Shown here: piece by piece, positions 9,304-17,754 of the stretch
Layout: the number at the start of each line of letters is the position of its first letter
Numbering within the stretch: the first letter of the stretch is position 1
Assembly (NCBI GenBank): GCA_040506275.1
Contig: JBEVXD010000005.1
Span: 1-64,000, forward strand
Direction: 5' to 3'
DNA from: Thiodiazotropha sp040506275
Lineage (GTDB): Bacteria > Pseudomonadota > Gammaproteobacteria > Chromatiales > Chromatiaceae
Length of the DNA stretch: 64,000 nt
Made by a program: the position numbers and the translations under genes
Notes under the pieces: model-generated
Database searches by the model: none
What the model was told of the DNA's origin: nothing
Seen by the model: the letters and a program-made list of their open reading frames with translations, nothing else

Positions 9304-9474
9304 CTAGTGGGCCATGCGGTAAATAAGGTAATGATCAGAGCCCCGCTCATCAGTCAAGGCAAGGCGTACTCCGCAGGGAATGGCAAGCCCTTTCCAAGGA
9401 GTACAACGCAGCATTGACTGATGAGGCTTGTGGGACCGGCTGATCGTTACCTTATTTACCGCATGGCCCACTAG
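9304..9474. mobile_element. MITE-like long inverted repeat with CTAG ends
   Basis: A 171-base element has near-perfect terminal inverted repeats of about 35 bases, beginning CTAGTGGGCCATGCGGTAAA and ending with the complement. A second, imperfect pair of arms lies inside (CTCATCAGTCAA near 9347 against TTGACTGATGAG near 9414). It codes for nothing and would fold into one long hairpin. The outer CTAG on both sides could be a 4-bp target duplication of the kind made by IS5-type elements, which would make it a MITE; that is inference. It lies between the convergent flgL and tetR genes and could also terminate both. Confidence 0.65.
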
Positions 9475-9483
9475 TTTAGGAAT

Positions 9484-10089
9484 CTACACTAGAGGCAGAC
9501 CCTTGATGGCAACCTCTATAATCCCATTCAACTCTTCCCTGGGTCTTCCCTGCCTGGCCAGAACAGAAATACCATATAGTACCGATAGCAGATAGCTGGC
9601 TAGTTCTTCAGGCTTTGTCTGAGACGATATTCGACCCTGCTGCTGCTCCAATTCAAAAAGTCTGGACAGGGTTAGCTGCGTAGCTGACCCCATATTCTGT
9701 AGTAGCGATGTAATGTCATCAGGTATCCCTGTGCTCCCGGATTCACAGCTGCTTTTAACAAACAGGCAACCCCTGGGATACGATTTGCCGCAAACCAGAT
9801 CGACTATGCCCTGAGCATAAGTTCGAATGCGATCAACAAGGGGTACGTCTGCAGGTTTTGTGAGTTTTTCCAGAACCGGCTCTCCATAGCGTGACTTGTA
9901 GTGTTCCAGCGCAGTGGTGAAAAGTTGTTCTTTATTTCCAAAAGCAGCATAGAGGCTAGGTTTGTTGATACCGAGCGCCTCAGTCAGATCGCTTATCGAT
10001 GTGCCAGAGTATCCATTTTCCCAAAAAACATGCATTGCCTTATCCAGGGCAGCTGATTTGTCAAAAGCTCTTTTCCTACCAGCACTCAT
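9484..10089 (-). CDS. TetR/AcrR family transcriptional repressor
   Basis: This 201-residue protein has an N-terminal TetR helix-turn-helix (about residues 8-55, with YSGTSISDLTEALGINKPSLYAAFGNKEQLF) and a helical ligand-binding domain. The C-terminal part contains YPRGCLFVKSSCESG, as in a common TetR subgroup. It is divergent from a short-chain dehydrogenase gene. Two identical 12-base palindromes in the shared promoter region make autorepression and control of the SDR gene very likely. The inducer is unknown. Confidence 0.88.
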   Translation of the reverse strand: MSAGRKRAFDKSAALDKAMHVFWENGYSGTSISDLTEALGINKPSLYAAFGNKEQLFTTALEHYKSRYGEPVLEKLTKPADVPLVDRIRTYAQGIVDLVCGKSYPRGCLFVKSSCESGSTGIPDDITSLLQNMGSATQLTLSRLFELEQQQGRISSQTKPEELASYLLSVLYGISVLARQGRPREELNGIIEVAIKGLPLV

Positions 10090-10127
10090 GGTCCGTTCAA
10101 CCGTTTCTTAAATAGATGCTTGACATT

Positions 10128-10172
10128 ATGTACCGATCGGTATACAAATTCAATATATACCGATCGGTACAT
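10128..10172. promoter_or_regulatory. Double TetR operator in the tetR-SDR intergenic region
   Basis: Two copies of the perfect palindrome TACCGATCGGTA lie at 10131-10142 and 10158-10169. With their flanks they form a larger inverted repeat with 17-base arms (10128-10144 and 10156-10172). The centres are 27 bases apart. A TTGACA hexamer at 10120-10125, with TACAAA 17 bases later, is a possible rightward promoter that the operators would cover. Palindromes of this form are typical targets of TetR dimers. Confidence 0.75.
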
Positions 10173-10205
10173 AAAAATTTCTGCTAATCCAATATGGAGA
10201 TAATC

Positions 10206-10946
10206 ATGAATTCAGTAAAAGATCGCATTGTTCTGGTGACCGGAGCCAATCGAGGGATAGGTAAGAGTATCGTCGAAGTTTTTCTCAGGGATGGTGCGAG
10301 AAAAGTCTATATGGCAGCGCGAAATCCTGAGTCCTTGCAGTCACTCGTCAATACCCATGGCGATCGTGTTGTGCCACTGCGCATCGATCTGAATGAACCT
10401 GAAACCATAACAACTGCCGCAAGTCTGGCCAGCGATGTAGAGATTGTGATCAACAATGCCGGAGTACTGAATATTGCAAATCCACTATCCAGCAATGCGA
10501 TAGCAGCCATGCAGGATGAGATGGAGGTTAATGTCTATGGTTTGATGCGTATGGCACAGGCGTTTGCGCCGATTTTGAAGGTGAACGGGGGAGGTGCCTT
10601 GGTTCAGCTCAACTCAGTTGCTTCGATAAAAAACTTTGCCGACTTTACTACATACTCGGCTTCGAAGGCTGCATCATATTCTATTACTCAGGGTTTACGT
10701 GATGTGCTTAAGGCGCAGAATACACAAGTGATCAGTGTACACCCCGGACCTATTGCCACTGATATGGCGGACAGTGCAGGTTTAAGTGAGCTTGCTGAGC
10801 CTGCTGACCTGGTGCCAGAAAGTATTATTGCAGCGATTGAGTCAGGTGAATTTCATGCCTATCCTGACAGTATGGCTAAACAGATTGGTGGGGTTTATCA
10901 AGAATTTGCCGTAAATGTCGTTGAAGCTGACCTTATGGGTGGCTGA
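10206..10946 (+). CDS. Short-chain dehydrogenase/reductase (SDR)
   Basis: This 246-residue classical SDR has the Rossmann motif TGANRGIG near the N-terminus, the NNAG motif (INNAGVLNIANP) and the catalytic YSASKAA with its upstream serine (LNSVAS). It would use NAD(P)H to reduce or oxidise a carbonyl/alcohol pair; the substrate cannot be told. The ATG at 10206 is preferred over an in-frame one at 10194 because the earlier ATG is part of the ATGGAGAT ribosome-binding stretch. It is divergent from the TetR gene and probably under its control, which suggests a role in stress or xenobiotic response. Confidence 0.85.
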   Translation: MNSVKDRIVLVTGANRGIGKSIVEVFLRDGARKVYMAARNPESLQSLVNTHGDRVVPLRIDLNEPETITTAASLASDVEIVINNAGVLNIANPLSSNAIAAMQDEMEVNVYGLMRMAQAFAPILKVNGGGALVQLNSVASIKNFADFTTYSASKAASYSITQGLRDVLKAQNTQVISVHPGPIATDMADSAGLSELAEPADLVPESIIAAIESGEFHAYPDSMAKQIGGVYQEFAVNVVEADLMGG

Positions 10947-11456
10947 TAGCAGACTGATTGATCAATGCTGGGATATATTTTAAATGAAGGCTGCTAGATA
11001 AATACCCCTACTTCAGAACGATGCTAAAAAACAAGCGTATCCCGGTAGGGTGGGGCCCTGCCCCACCAACAAGATGTTGGAGGCTCACCTATTGTGGTTA
11101 ATCAGATTAGATCTTATTAAAGAGTAATAGAGGTAACTCCATACTATTCTCTCCCTAACTTATGCTGGGGCATGGCCCCAGCCTACAGCTCGTTCTAGGA
11201 TCCAATATCCTGCATAAGTCATATTTCGACGCATGAGTGGTTTTCGATTTCCAACCACAGCAAGCTGGAATGTGTAACCTGGTTTGATTTTGCCTGTTAA
11301 CCGGCATTATTTGCCGGTTGAGATTAAGGGAAGTTAAAGCATAGGATCTTTATTCTTTGCTTTATATTAGAGGTATTAATAAAAAGCTCAATAATTTCAA
11401 TCGGATAGGATTAAGGTGATTGATTGCGCTACTAGTTTTGGAAAGCTAAATCAGGC
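10947..11456. other. Gene-free stretch upstream of fliC with three palindromes
   Basis: No gene is evident here. A copy of the dispersed palindrome GTAGGGTGGGGC..GCCCCACC lies at 11045-11068. An inverted relative, GCTGGGGC..GCCCCAGC followed by CTAC, lies at 11164-11183. A separate hairpin AACCGGCA..TGCCGGTT lies at 11299-11319. The pair of oppositely oriented palindromes is separated by about 95 bases. The rest is A/T-rich without features I can support. Confidence 0.6.
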
Positions 11457-11483
11457 TAAAGATTTTACCCTCAAGGCCGTTAC
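11457..11483 (+). promoter_or_regulatory. Sigma-28 (FliA) promoter of fliC
   Basis: TAAAGATT (11457-11464), then exactly 11 bases, then GCCGTTAC (11476-11483), matches the flagellar sigma-28 consensus TAAAGTTT-N11-GCCGATAA closely, with 13 of 16 positions identical by eye. It leaves a leader of about 105-110 bases before the fliC start. This marks fliC as a late-class flagellar gene. Confidence 0.85.
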
Positions 11484-11598
11484 AAATGGTGGAGGCGGTA
11501 AATACCAAAATTGAATGGTATATCCGCCAAATGCAAATAACCGGTGATAGAGCGCTTAACCACAGACGCCATTATCGGTTTGATAGAGGAATTAGATC

Positions 11599-12372
11599 AT
11601 GGCAATCACAGTCAACACTAATGTATTCTCCCTTGCCGCTCAAAAGAATCTGGGACGTACACAAGCCACTCTCGAAACTTCCGTACAACGTCTATCATCA
11701 GGTCTCCGCATCAATATGGCGAAAGACGATGCCGCTGGCCTTGCTATCGCACAGTTGCAGACTGCCCAGGCACGTGGTTTAACCGTTGCACAGCGTAACA
11801 TCGCAGACGGTACCTCCTTCCTGAATGTAGCTGATGCAACCTTGCAGAGTGCAAGTGACATGATGCAGCGTCAACGTGAACTTTCAGTGCAACACGGTAG
11901 TGGTCTCTATACTGCTGCACAGCAGGCTTTGATGTCTGTCGAATTCGACGCACTGACAGCTGAGATTACCGCATCACTTGGCCGTGCAACCTTTAATGGT
12001 CAGGCAGTATTCGGCGGCGGTGGCACAATCGTAGTCGGCGCCAACACCACTGAGACTATCGATATCTCTGTTGCCGCATTAGCCGCTCGTACAGCAGCAA
12101 TCTCCAATACTGCTACAGCAGATGCGGATTTGAACGCTGTTGCAACCGCATTGGCCAACGTCGGTGGACTGCAGAGTCGTCTGGAACAGGCTGGCCGAGT
12201 TGCCGCCAGTATGGAAGAGGCGCAATATGCTGCCGCTGGACGGATCATGGATGCTGACTTTGCTCGTGAGACTGCAAAATTCACCAGCTCTCAGGTCATT
12301 CAACAGGCGGGTGTTGCAGCCTTGGCTCAGGCCAACTCACTACCACAGCTTGCATTGAGCCTGCTGCAGTAA
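11599..12372 (+). CDS. fliC: Flagellin FliC
   Basis: This 257-residue flagellin has the conserved N-terminal D0/D1 helices (MAITVNTNVFSLAAQKNL; LSSGLRINMAKDDAAGLAIA) and the C-terminal D1/D0 (SSQVIQQAGVAALAQANSLPQLALSLLQ). The variable outer domains are almost absent, so it is a minimal flagellin. It is exported through the flagellar apparatus and forms the filament. A sigma-28 promoter lies upstream and a strong hairpin follows. An in-frame-shifted 98-residue reading frame starting at 11486 overlaps it and is not a gene. Confidence 0.96.
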   Translation: MAITVNTNVFSLAAQKNLGRTQATLETSVQRLSSGLRINMAKDDAAGLAIAQLQTAQARGLTVAQRNIADGTSFLNVADATLQSASDMMQRQRELSVQHGSGLYTAAQQALMSVEFDALTAEITASLGRATFNGQAVFGGGGTIVVGANTTETIDISVAALAARTAAISNTATADADLNAVATALANVGGLQSRLEQAGRVAASMEEAQYAAAGRIMDADFARETAKFTSSQVIQQAGVAALAQANSLPQLALSLLQ

Positions 12373-12380
12373 GGTAGTTT

Positions 12381-12403
12381 CCAGGGGCGGGATCCGCCCC
12401 TGG
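12381..12403 (+). terminator. Strong hairpin after fliC
   Basis: CCAGGGGCGG-GAT-CCGCCCCTGG is a perfect 10-bp stem with a three-base loop, 9 bases after the fliC stop. There is no T-run, so it may act as an mRNA 3'-end stabiliser or partial terminator that keeps flagellin message more abundant than flaG-fliD. Confidence 0.6.
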
Positions 12404-12435
12404 GTGCTAAACTTGGAATAACTTAGGTTAGGGTA

Positions 12436-12813
12436 ATGAACATGCCAAACGTAATCGCAGATTTGGCCAATCAATACGCCTATAAACGTGAAGTTTCCAG
12501 TACTGAGAGCAAGGTCAGTGTCACGAAATCGGCGCCAAATCCAGAGCAAGCTCAACAATCTGTAAAAGAGCAGCCATCGATTGATAACGCTGAGTTGGTC
12601 AGTAAGGTTGAGAATTTAAACCAACTCGTAGATCGGAATCTGGAATTTAGTGTTGACGGCAATACCGGGCAGCAAGTGCTACGAGTCATCGACTCCGATA
12701 CAGGAGAGGTGGTTCGGCAGATACCTTCGGACCAGATCTTGCATGTAATATCTCAGGTACAAAAGGTTAAGGAAGGGATGCTTCAAGGTGTGTTATTGGA
12801 CGACAGTGTTTAA
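12436..12813 (+). CDS. flaG: FlaG family protein
   Basis: This 125-residue protein has a disordered polar N-terminal half and the conserved FlaG domain from about residue 60 (FSVDGNTGQQVLRVIDSDTG..VVRQIPSDQIL). FlaG proteins affect filament length in polar flagellates such as Vibrio, Pseudomonas and Campylobacter; how they do so is not settled. It lies between fliC and fliD, its standard position. Two ATGs six bases apart (12436, 12442) are possible starts. Confidence 0.9.
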   Translation: MNMPNVIADLANQYAYKREVSSTESKVSVTKSAPNPEQAQQSVKEQPSIDNAELVSKVENLNQLVDRNLEFSVDGNTGQQVLRVIDSDTGEVVRQIPSDQILHVISQVQKVKEGMLQGVLLDDSV

Positions 12814-12853
12814 CAAGAGATATTGCTCTCCTTCATAGAGGGGCAAGAACGAC

Positions 12854-14209
12854 ATGACAATAGGATTTTCTGGAATAAGTACGGGGTCTGACTGGAATTC
12901 GATCATCAATCAATTGTTGGCGGTCGAGAGTCAGCCCCTGTCTGCGTTGCAATCTAGAGACCGGGATCTTGATGAGAAGATCAGTGATTTTGGTCTTGTT
13001 AAAAGTGCCATAGATACCTTCAGAACCACCGTAGAAGAGTTGACGAGTTCCAGCGGTTTTGCCGCCTTCACTTCTACCACGACTGATGAAGCTGTCGTTA
13101 CGGTATCGACAGATACTGCTGCGGTTCCGTCAAGTTATGATGTTGTGGTCACTCAGTTGGCAAGTCGTGACAAACTTGCTTCGTCCGCCTATGCAGATGC
13201 CAATACCGCCATCGGTACTGGTACCTTGTCTATCACAGTTGATGGTAACACCATGGATATCACCTTGGATGGAACCAACAACACCCTCACCGACTTGCGT
13301 AATGCAATCAATAGCGCAAATGACAACCCCGGAGTGACGGCGTCCATTCTCAATGAGGCGGGCGGAAGCCGGCTGATTCTCACCAGTGAGGAGTCAGGTC
13401 TGGCCAATGCCATCACTGTCAGTGTGGCGGATGGTGATGATGCGAGTAATACAGATGCCAATGGTTTATCCAGATTGTTCCATATCGGGGTAGGCGGCGA
13501 TGGGTTGGCCGAGCAAGTGGATACAGCCCAGGATGCGATGTTAACCATTGATGGATTCAGTATCGAGAATGCATCAAATAATGTCACGGGAGCCATCTCA
13601 GGGGTAACTCTAAATCTCACAGGCTTGGGATCATCGTCCATAAACATAGCCAGGGATAATACCCAGATTGAGGAGAAGATCGGTGGGTTTGTGGACGCAT
13701 ACAATACATTACTGTCACAGATAGATGATCTGGAAGATGGCGCATTAGCGAACGATAGTACGTTGCGAAGAGTCCGTCAGGGCTTTGTCGATGTCATCAA
13801 TCAGGTTGTAGATCTTAATGGTGCGAATGCCTATCTGTTTGAGATCGGTATCACCAGGGACAGATATGGCGTTCTCTCTGTAGATAGTGCTGAATTATCT
13901 ACCGCCTTGGCCGATGACTTTAATAGAGTGACACAGATACTCTCGGAAGAGACAACAGGTTATGCCAGTCGTTTCTTCTCTTACGCTGACCAGTTGAATG
14001 ATGTCGGTGGTGTCCTAGATATTAAAGATGAGACCTTTGATAATCAGAAGAGTGCATTGCAGACTCAGATGGATCGACAGGAGTTGCATTTGGAAACCTA
14101 CGAGGCCATGCTGATCCAGCAATTTGCTTCACTGGATCAAACCATGGCGGTTTTAAATAGTACCAGTGATTATTTGACTAATCAGCTTTCAGCGTTGAAT
14201 AAATCCTAA
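12854..14209 (+). CDS. fliD: Flagellar filament cap protein FliD
   Basis: This 451-residue protein has an N-terminal FliD domain opening FSGISTGSDWNSIINQLLAVE and a C-terminal coiled-coil domain (QMDRQELHLETYEAMLIQQFASLDQTMAVLNS), as in filament caps. It folds flagellin subunits at the growing tip. Length is normal for the family. A GAGGGGCAAG ribosome-binding stretch precedes the ATG. It is followed by its export chaperone genes fliS and fliT. Confidence 0.96.
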   Translation: MTIGFSGISTGSDWNSIINQLLAVESQPLSALQSRDRDLDEKISDFGLVKSAIDTFRTTVEELTSSSGFAAFTSTTTDEAVVTVSTDTAAVPSSYDVVVTQLASRDKLASSAYADANTAIGTGTLSITVDGNTMDITLDGTNNTLTDLRNAINSANDNPGVTASILNEAGGSRLILTSEESGLANAITVSVADGDDASNTDANGLSRLFHIGVGGDGLAEQVDTAQDAMLTIDGFSIENASNNVTGAISGVTLNLTGLGSSSINIARDNTQIEEKIGGFVDAYNTLLSQIDDLEDGALANDSTLRRVRQGFVDVINQVVDLNGANAYLFEIGITRDRYGVLSVDSAELSTALADDFNRVTQILSEETTGYASRFFSYADQLNDVGGVLDIKDETFDNQKSALQTQMDRQELHLETYEAMLIQQFASLDQTMAVLNSTSDYLTNQLSALNKS

Positions 14210-14260
14210 CAACTACCACGTTGTAATTGTTGAACTTAAAATGGGCTGCCAAAAGGTAGA

Positions 14261-14686
14261 ATGATGGTAAAAAATCCGGCTATTAACAGTTATCGTCAAG
14301 CCGCCTCCTCCGAGGCAATGTATGCCACGCCATTCCGGCTTGTGCAGATGCTGATGAATGGCGCGCTCGACGGTATGTCCAATGCGAGAGGTTCGATAAT
14401 CCGCAAGGAACACGAAGCCCGTAATAATGAGATCAACTGGATTATTTCAGTCATAGATGCTCTACGTGGGGCGTTGGATTTCGAACAGGGCGGGGAGATT
14501 GCTACCAATCTGGATATGCTCTACGATTATATGATCAGAAGGCTTTTTACGGCGAATGTAGAGCAGGATATTGAGGCTCTTGATGAAGTGACTTCACTAT
14601 TAAAAGAGGTCAAGACTGCCTGGGATGCCATGCCGGAAGTGATTCAAAACTCACCCAGTATCAAAGACACGCTTAAGAATCTGTAA
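14261..14686 (+). CDS. fliS: Flagellin export chaperone FliS
   Basis: This 141-residue helical protein has the family core YATPFRLVQMLMNGALDGMSNARGSI and the helix ARNNEINWIISVIDALRGALDFEQGGEIATNLDMLYDYM. FliS binds the C-terminal helices of flagellin in the cytosol and stops early polymerisation. The start at 14261 has AAAAGGTAGA ahead of it; a second ATG follows directly (14264). Confidence 0.95.
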   Translation: MMVKNPAINSYRQAASSEAMYATPFRLVQMLMNGALDGMSNARGSIIRKEHEARNNEINWIISVIDALRGALDFEQGGEIATNLDMLYDYMIRRLFTANVEQDIEALDEVTSLLKEVKTAWDAMPEVIQNSPSIKDTLKNL

Positions 14687-14727
14687 CCGGTTGTTTATAC
14701 CGCAAACCACAGCGATGTAATCTTATT

Positions 14728-15048
14728 GTGTCTCAACTTCAGCAAAATCTTATTCAGGCAATTGAGCTGAGCCAACGGATTGTTGATCTGGCTCAGGATT
14801 CGGCCTGGGCTGAAATGGAGGAGATGGATCATCAGCGAAAACCTGTTTTAGAATCTATTTTCAGCGATACCGACTTCAAGATTAATCCCGGTAAATATGA
14901 AGTGCAGATGGATAAGATCGTCAACCTTAATAACCAGGCGTTAACGCTATGTGCTGATGCCAAGGGTGATATTAAACAAAAGAACCGGACGCTCAAATTG
15001 GGCCGGGAAGCCATTTCCGCTTACCAAAAGAATTCATTTGATTATTGA
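14728..15048 (+). CDS. fliT: FliT-like flagellar chaperone
   Basis: This 106-residue, mainly helical protein starts at a GTG codon directly downstream of fliS. Size, charge pattern (AWAEMEEMDHQRKPVLESIF) and position match FliT-type chaperones, which bind FliD and, in enterics, FlhDC. Sequence conservation in FliT is low, so the call rests largely on context. No obvious Shine-Dalgarno precedes the GTG; it may be coupled to fliS through the 41-base gap. Confidence 0.7.
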   Translation: MSQLQQNLIQAIELSQRIVDLAQDSAWAEMEEMDHQRKPVLESIFSDTDFKINPGKYEVQMDKIVNLNNQALTLCADAKGDIKQKNRTLKLGREAISAYQKNSFDY

Positions 15049-15124
15049 CAGATTAATGCACTCTATTCGAGATCTACGATAGAGATTCACTCTTATCCTG
15101 ATAGGCTATGAATTGAATTAATAT

Positions 15125-15943
15125 TTAACCCAATATCAGTTCTATTACCACCTTAGTGCCAAAATAGGCGAGCATCAGTACAACGAAACCACTTAGAGTC
15201 CAGATCAGGGCTTTCTGACCCCGCCAGCCAAAGCGGTAGCGCCCCCACAGTAGAGTTCCAAAAACCAGCCAGGCAATGATTGAAAGCACGGTTTTGTGAG
15301 CCAGATGCTGTTGAAACATGTTATCCAGGAATGCAAAACCGGATAGCAGGGCCAGGCTCAGTAACACAAAACCAACCGCGATCATTTCAAATAGCAGGCT
15401 TTCCATGGTCTGCAATGGTGGCAGGGCACGGATGAAGCCTCCAGGGTGACGCTGTCTCAAATGGTGATCCTGAATTGCCAGGAGCACTGCCTGTACACTG
15501 GCTAATGTAAATAGACTGTAGGCCAGCATTGAAACCAGGATATGGATGGTTAATCCAGAAGAGAGTTGACCGCTGAGAAAGTGAACGGTCTGGAATCGGT
15601 TTTCGAGATAGATCGCCAGGGCGACAATCGGCATGATGACGATGCCAAGATTTTCGACTGGTTTAGTTAAACTTGAGATCATCAGTAACAGCGCGATCGT
15701 CCAGGCTATCAATGATAGTGCATTGAAAATCCCCATGTTTAAGCTGGTGGCTGCAACAAAGTTCATATAGTGGGGGACAGCATGTAGGACAATGCCCAGA
15801 AATCCCAGACCCAGTGCCAGAATCCTGGGTAATCGCGAACCTATTCGGCCGTTGAACAGACGCAGAGCAATGACTAATCCTGTTGCCAGGTAGGCAGTTA
15901 TGGCGAGTGTGGCAGTCAAAGGCGAAACTTCCCTAGATAACAA
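15125..15943 (-). CDS. ypjD: CcsA/YpjD-like inner membrane protein (cytochrome c assembly family)
   Basis: This 272-residue integral membrane protein has about eight hydrophobic helices and the family segments SLNMGIFNALSLIAWTIALLL, HILVSMLAYSLFTLASVQAV, and AHKTVLSIIAWLVFGTLLWGRYRFGWRGQKA. The last resembles the WGxYWGW-related heme-handling region of CcsA/HemX-type proteins. The gene is divergent from ffh, as ypjD is in many gammaproteobacteria. Its precise role is not established, and a link to magnesium export has been proposed for E. coli ypjD (corB). The start is taken as TTG at 15943; it is not certain. Confidence 0.8.
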   Translation of the reverse strand: MLSREVSPLTATLAITAYLATGLVIALRLFNGRIGSRLPRILALGLGFLGIVLHAVPHYMNFVAATSLNMGIFNALSLIAWTIALLLMISSLTKPVENLGIVIMPIVALAIYLENRFQTVHFLSGQLSSGLTIHILVSMLAYSLFTLASVQAVLLAIQDHHLRQRHPGGFIRALPPLQTMESLLFEMIAVGFVLLSLALLSGFAFLDNMFQQHLAHKTVLSIIAWLVFGTLLWGRYRFGWRGQKALIWTLSGFVVLMLAYFGTKVVIELILG

Positions 15944-16157
15944 TGAGCTTGAGCCTGGATATTCGCATATTTGGCCGCTTCTGTGAAAGGGAGATCTCCA
16001 ACTCGTGAAATCATCAATATCGTTTCAAGCGCATTTTCTGAGAGCGTTAGCTCTCTACTGGTATATAATAGCCGATTCGACTCACTCAGCCCCTTTAAGA
16101 AAACTGGCCGGTAGAGAGATTAAGGGCTGAAAACCAAAGTAACTGATCGAGACATTC

Positions 16158-17534
16158 ATGTTTGACAATCTTACCCAGAGACTGGGAAAAGTCCTTACCA
16201 ATTTGAGAGGTCAGGGCCGCCTGACTGATGACAATATCAAGGAGACTATGCGTGAGGTTCGCATGGCTCTGCTTGAGGCTGATGTTGCGTTGCCTGTGGT
16301 GCGGGACTTCGTCGAGCAGGTGAAGCAGAAGGCTACCGGTGAAGAGGTGATGAAGAGCCTTACACCCGGACAGACTCTGATCAAAATCGTCAATGATGAG
16401 TTGGTTCAGGTTATGGGGGAGGCAAATGAATCCCTGGACCTGAGTGCTCAGCCGCCGGCAGTCATCCTGATGGCAGGTCTGCAAGGTTCGGGTAAGACCA
16501 CCAGTGTCGCGAAATTGTCACGCTGGTTGCAGCAGGAGGGTAAGAAAAAGGTCAGTGTGGTCAGTTGTGACGTCTATCGTCCGGCTGCTATTGATCAGCT
16601 GGAGACCCTCTCTAAAGAGGTTGATGCCCAGTTTATTCCAAGCAGGAGCGATGAAAAGCCGGTTGCTATTGCTAAACATGCGTTGGATCGTGCGAAACGG
16701 GATTTCGCAGATGTGTTGATTGTGGATACGGCTGGCCGTCTGCATGTGGATGGCGAAATGATGGAGGAGATTAAGCAGCTTCATCAAGTCCTCGGTCCGG
16801 TTGAAACCCTGTTTGTGGTCGATAGTATGACCGGTCAGGATGCAGCAAATACCGCCAAGGCGTTCAACGAAGCTCTGCCGCTGACCGGTGTAATCCTTAC
16901 CAAAGCCGATGGTGATGCCCGAGGTGGTGCCGCACTGTCGATACGCCAGATTACGGGTAAACCGATCAAATTCATTGGTGTTGGTGAAAAGATCGATGCC
17001 TTGGAACCCTTCCATCCAGATCGTATTGCCTCTCGCATACTCGGTATGGGTGATGTGCTTACTCTGGTGGAAGAGGTCAGCCGCAAGGTTGATCAGGACA
17101 AAGCAGCCAAGTTGGCGAAAAAGCTGCAGAAGGGTAAAGGGTTCGATCTGGATGATTTCAGAGAACAGATGCAGCAGATGTCGAATATGGGGGGCATGAG
17201 TGGTCTGCTCGACAAAATGCCAGGTATGGGTGAGCTGCCTGATCACGTTAAAAATCAAGTGGATGACAAGCAAATTGGTCGTCTGATCGCCATCATCAAC
17301 TCGATGACGCCGCAAGAGCGTGCATTTCCTGCAGTCATTAAAGGTTCGCGTAAACGGCGCATTGCCAGTGGTTCCGGTACCCAGGTTCAAGATGTGAACA
17401 AGCTGCTGAAACAGTTCACACAGATGCAGAAAATGATGAAAAAGATGAAAGGCGGCGGAATGAAGAAGATGATGAGAGGACTTGGGGGCAAATTTCCAGG
17501 CGGCGGTATGCCTGGCGGCGGTTTTCCTTTCTGA
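16158..17534 (+). CDS. ffh: Signal recognition particle protein Ffh
   Basis: This 458-residue SRP GTPase has an N domain, a G domain with P-loop GLQGSGKTT (from residue 107), DTAGR and TKADGD, and a methionine-rich M domain (QMSNMGGMSGLLDKMPGMG; MQKMMKKMKGGGMKKMM). The M domain binds 4.5S RNA and signal sequences. It targets nascent membrane proteins to FtsY. A TATAAT at 16064-16069 is a possible -10 box; a small hairpin GAGAGC-GTTA-GCTCTC precedes it. A long antisense reading frame across this gene is a shadow. Confidence 0.98.
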   Translation: MFDNLTQRLGKVLTNLRGQGRLTDDNIKETMREVRMALLEADVALPVVRDFVEQVKQKATGEEVMKSLTPGQTLIKIVNDELVQVMGEANESLDLSAQPPAVILMAGLQGSGKTTSVAKLSRWLQQEGKKKVSVVSCDVYRPAAIDQLETLSKEVDAQFIPSRSDEKPVAIAKHALDRAKRDFADVLIVDTAGRLHVDGEMMEEIKQLHQVLGPVETLFVVDSMTGQDAANTAKAFNEALPLTGVILTKADGDARGGAALSIRQITGKPIKFIGVGEKIDALEPFHPDRIASRILGMGDVLTLVEEVSRKVDQDKAAKLAKKLQKGKGFDLDDFREQMQQMSNMGGMSGLLDKMPGMGELPDHVKNQVDDKQIGRLIAIINSMTPQERAFPAVIKGSRKRRIASGSGTQVQDVNKLLKQFTQMQKMMKKMKGGGMKKMMRGLGGKFPGGGMPGGGFPF

Positions 17535-17670
17535 ATTCCGGTTTAGGGTGCCGGCCCTGCCGCACCTTTTAACGGCTGACATGGCGGTTCGAGAGGGCCG
17601 CAACCAGTCAAAAATCACTGAATATAGAGATTTCAGGATGCAGAATCCTAAATTAATGCAAATTTAGGTC

Positions 17671-17698
17671 TTCACATTGGTTAAATCTTAGCTATAAT
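17671..17698 (+). promoter_or_regulatory. Probable sigma-70 promoter of rpsP operon
   Basis: TTCACA (17671-17676), 16 bases, then a perfect TATAAT (17693-17698), 57 bases before the rpsP start. A degenerate GC palindrome (GTGCCGGCCCTGCCGCAC, about 17547-17564) lies between ffh and this promoter. Confidence 0.65.
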
Positions 17699-17754
17699 AC
17701 GCCGTTTCCCGCCGGCAGGTTCCGGTGTGTTAACGATTTTCTCAAGGATACATC

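Noticed and set aside
11486..11782. 98-codon forward frame before and over fliC
   Set aside because: It overlaps the fliC leader and start in another frame and has no recognisable features.
17545..17567. GC palindrome after ffh as a terminator
   Set aside because: The arms are imperfect and only four T follow; it looks more like a decayed copy of the dispersed palindrome.
16518..17618. 366-codon reverse-strand frame
   Set aside because: It lies antisense to ffh, whose protein is unmistakable; the frame is a codon-usage shadow.
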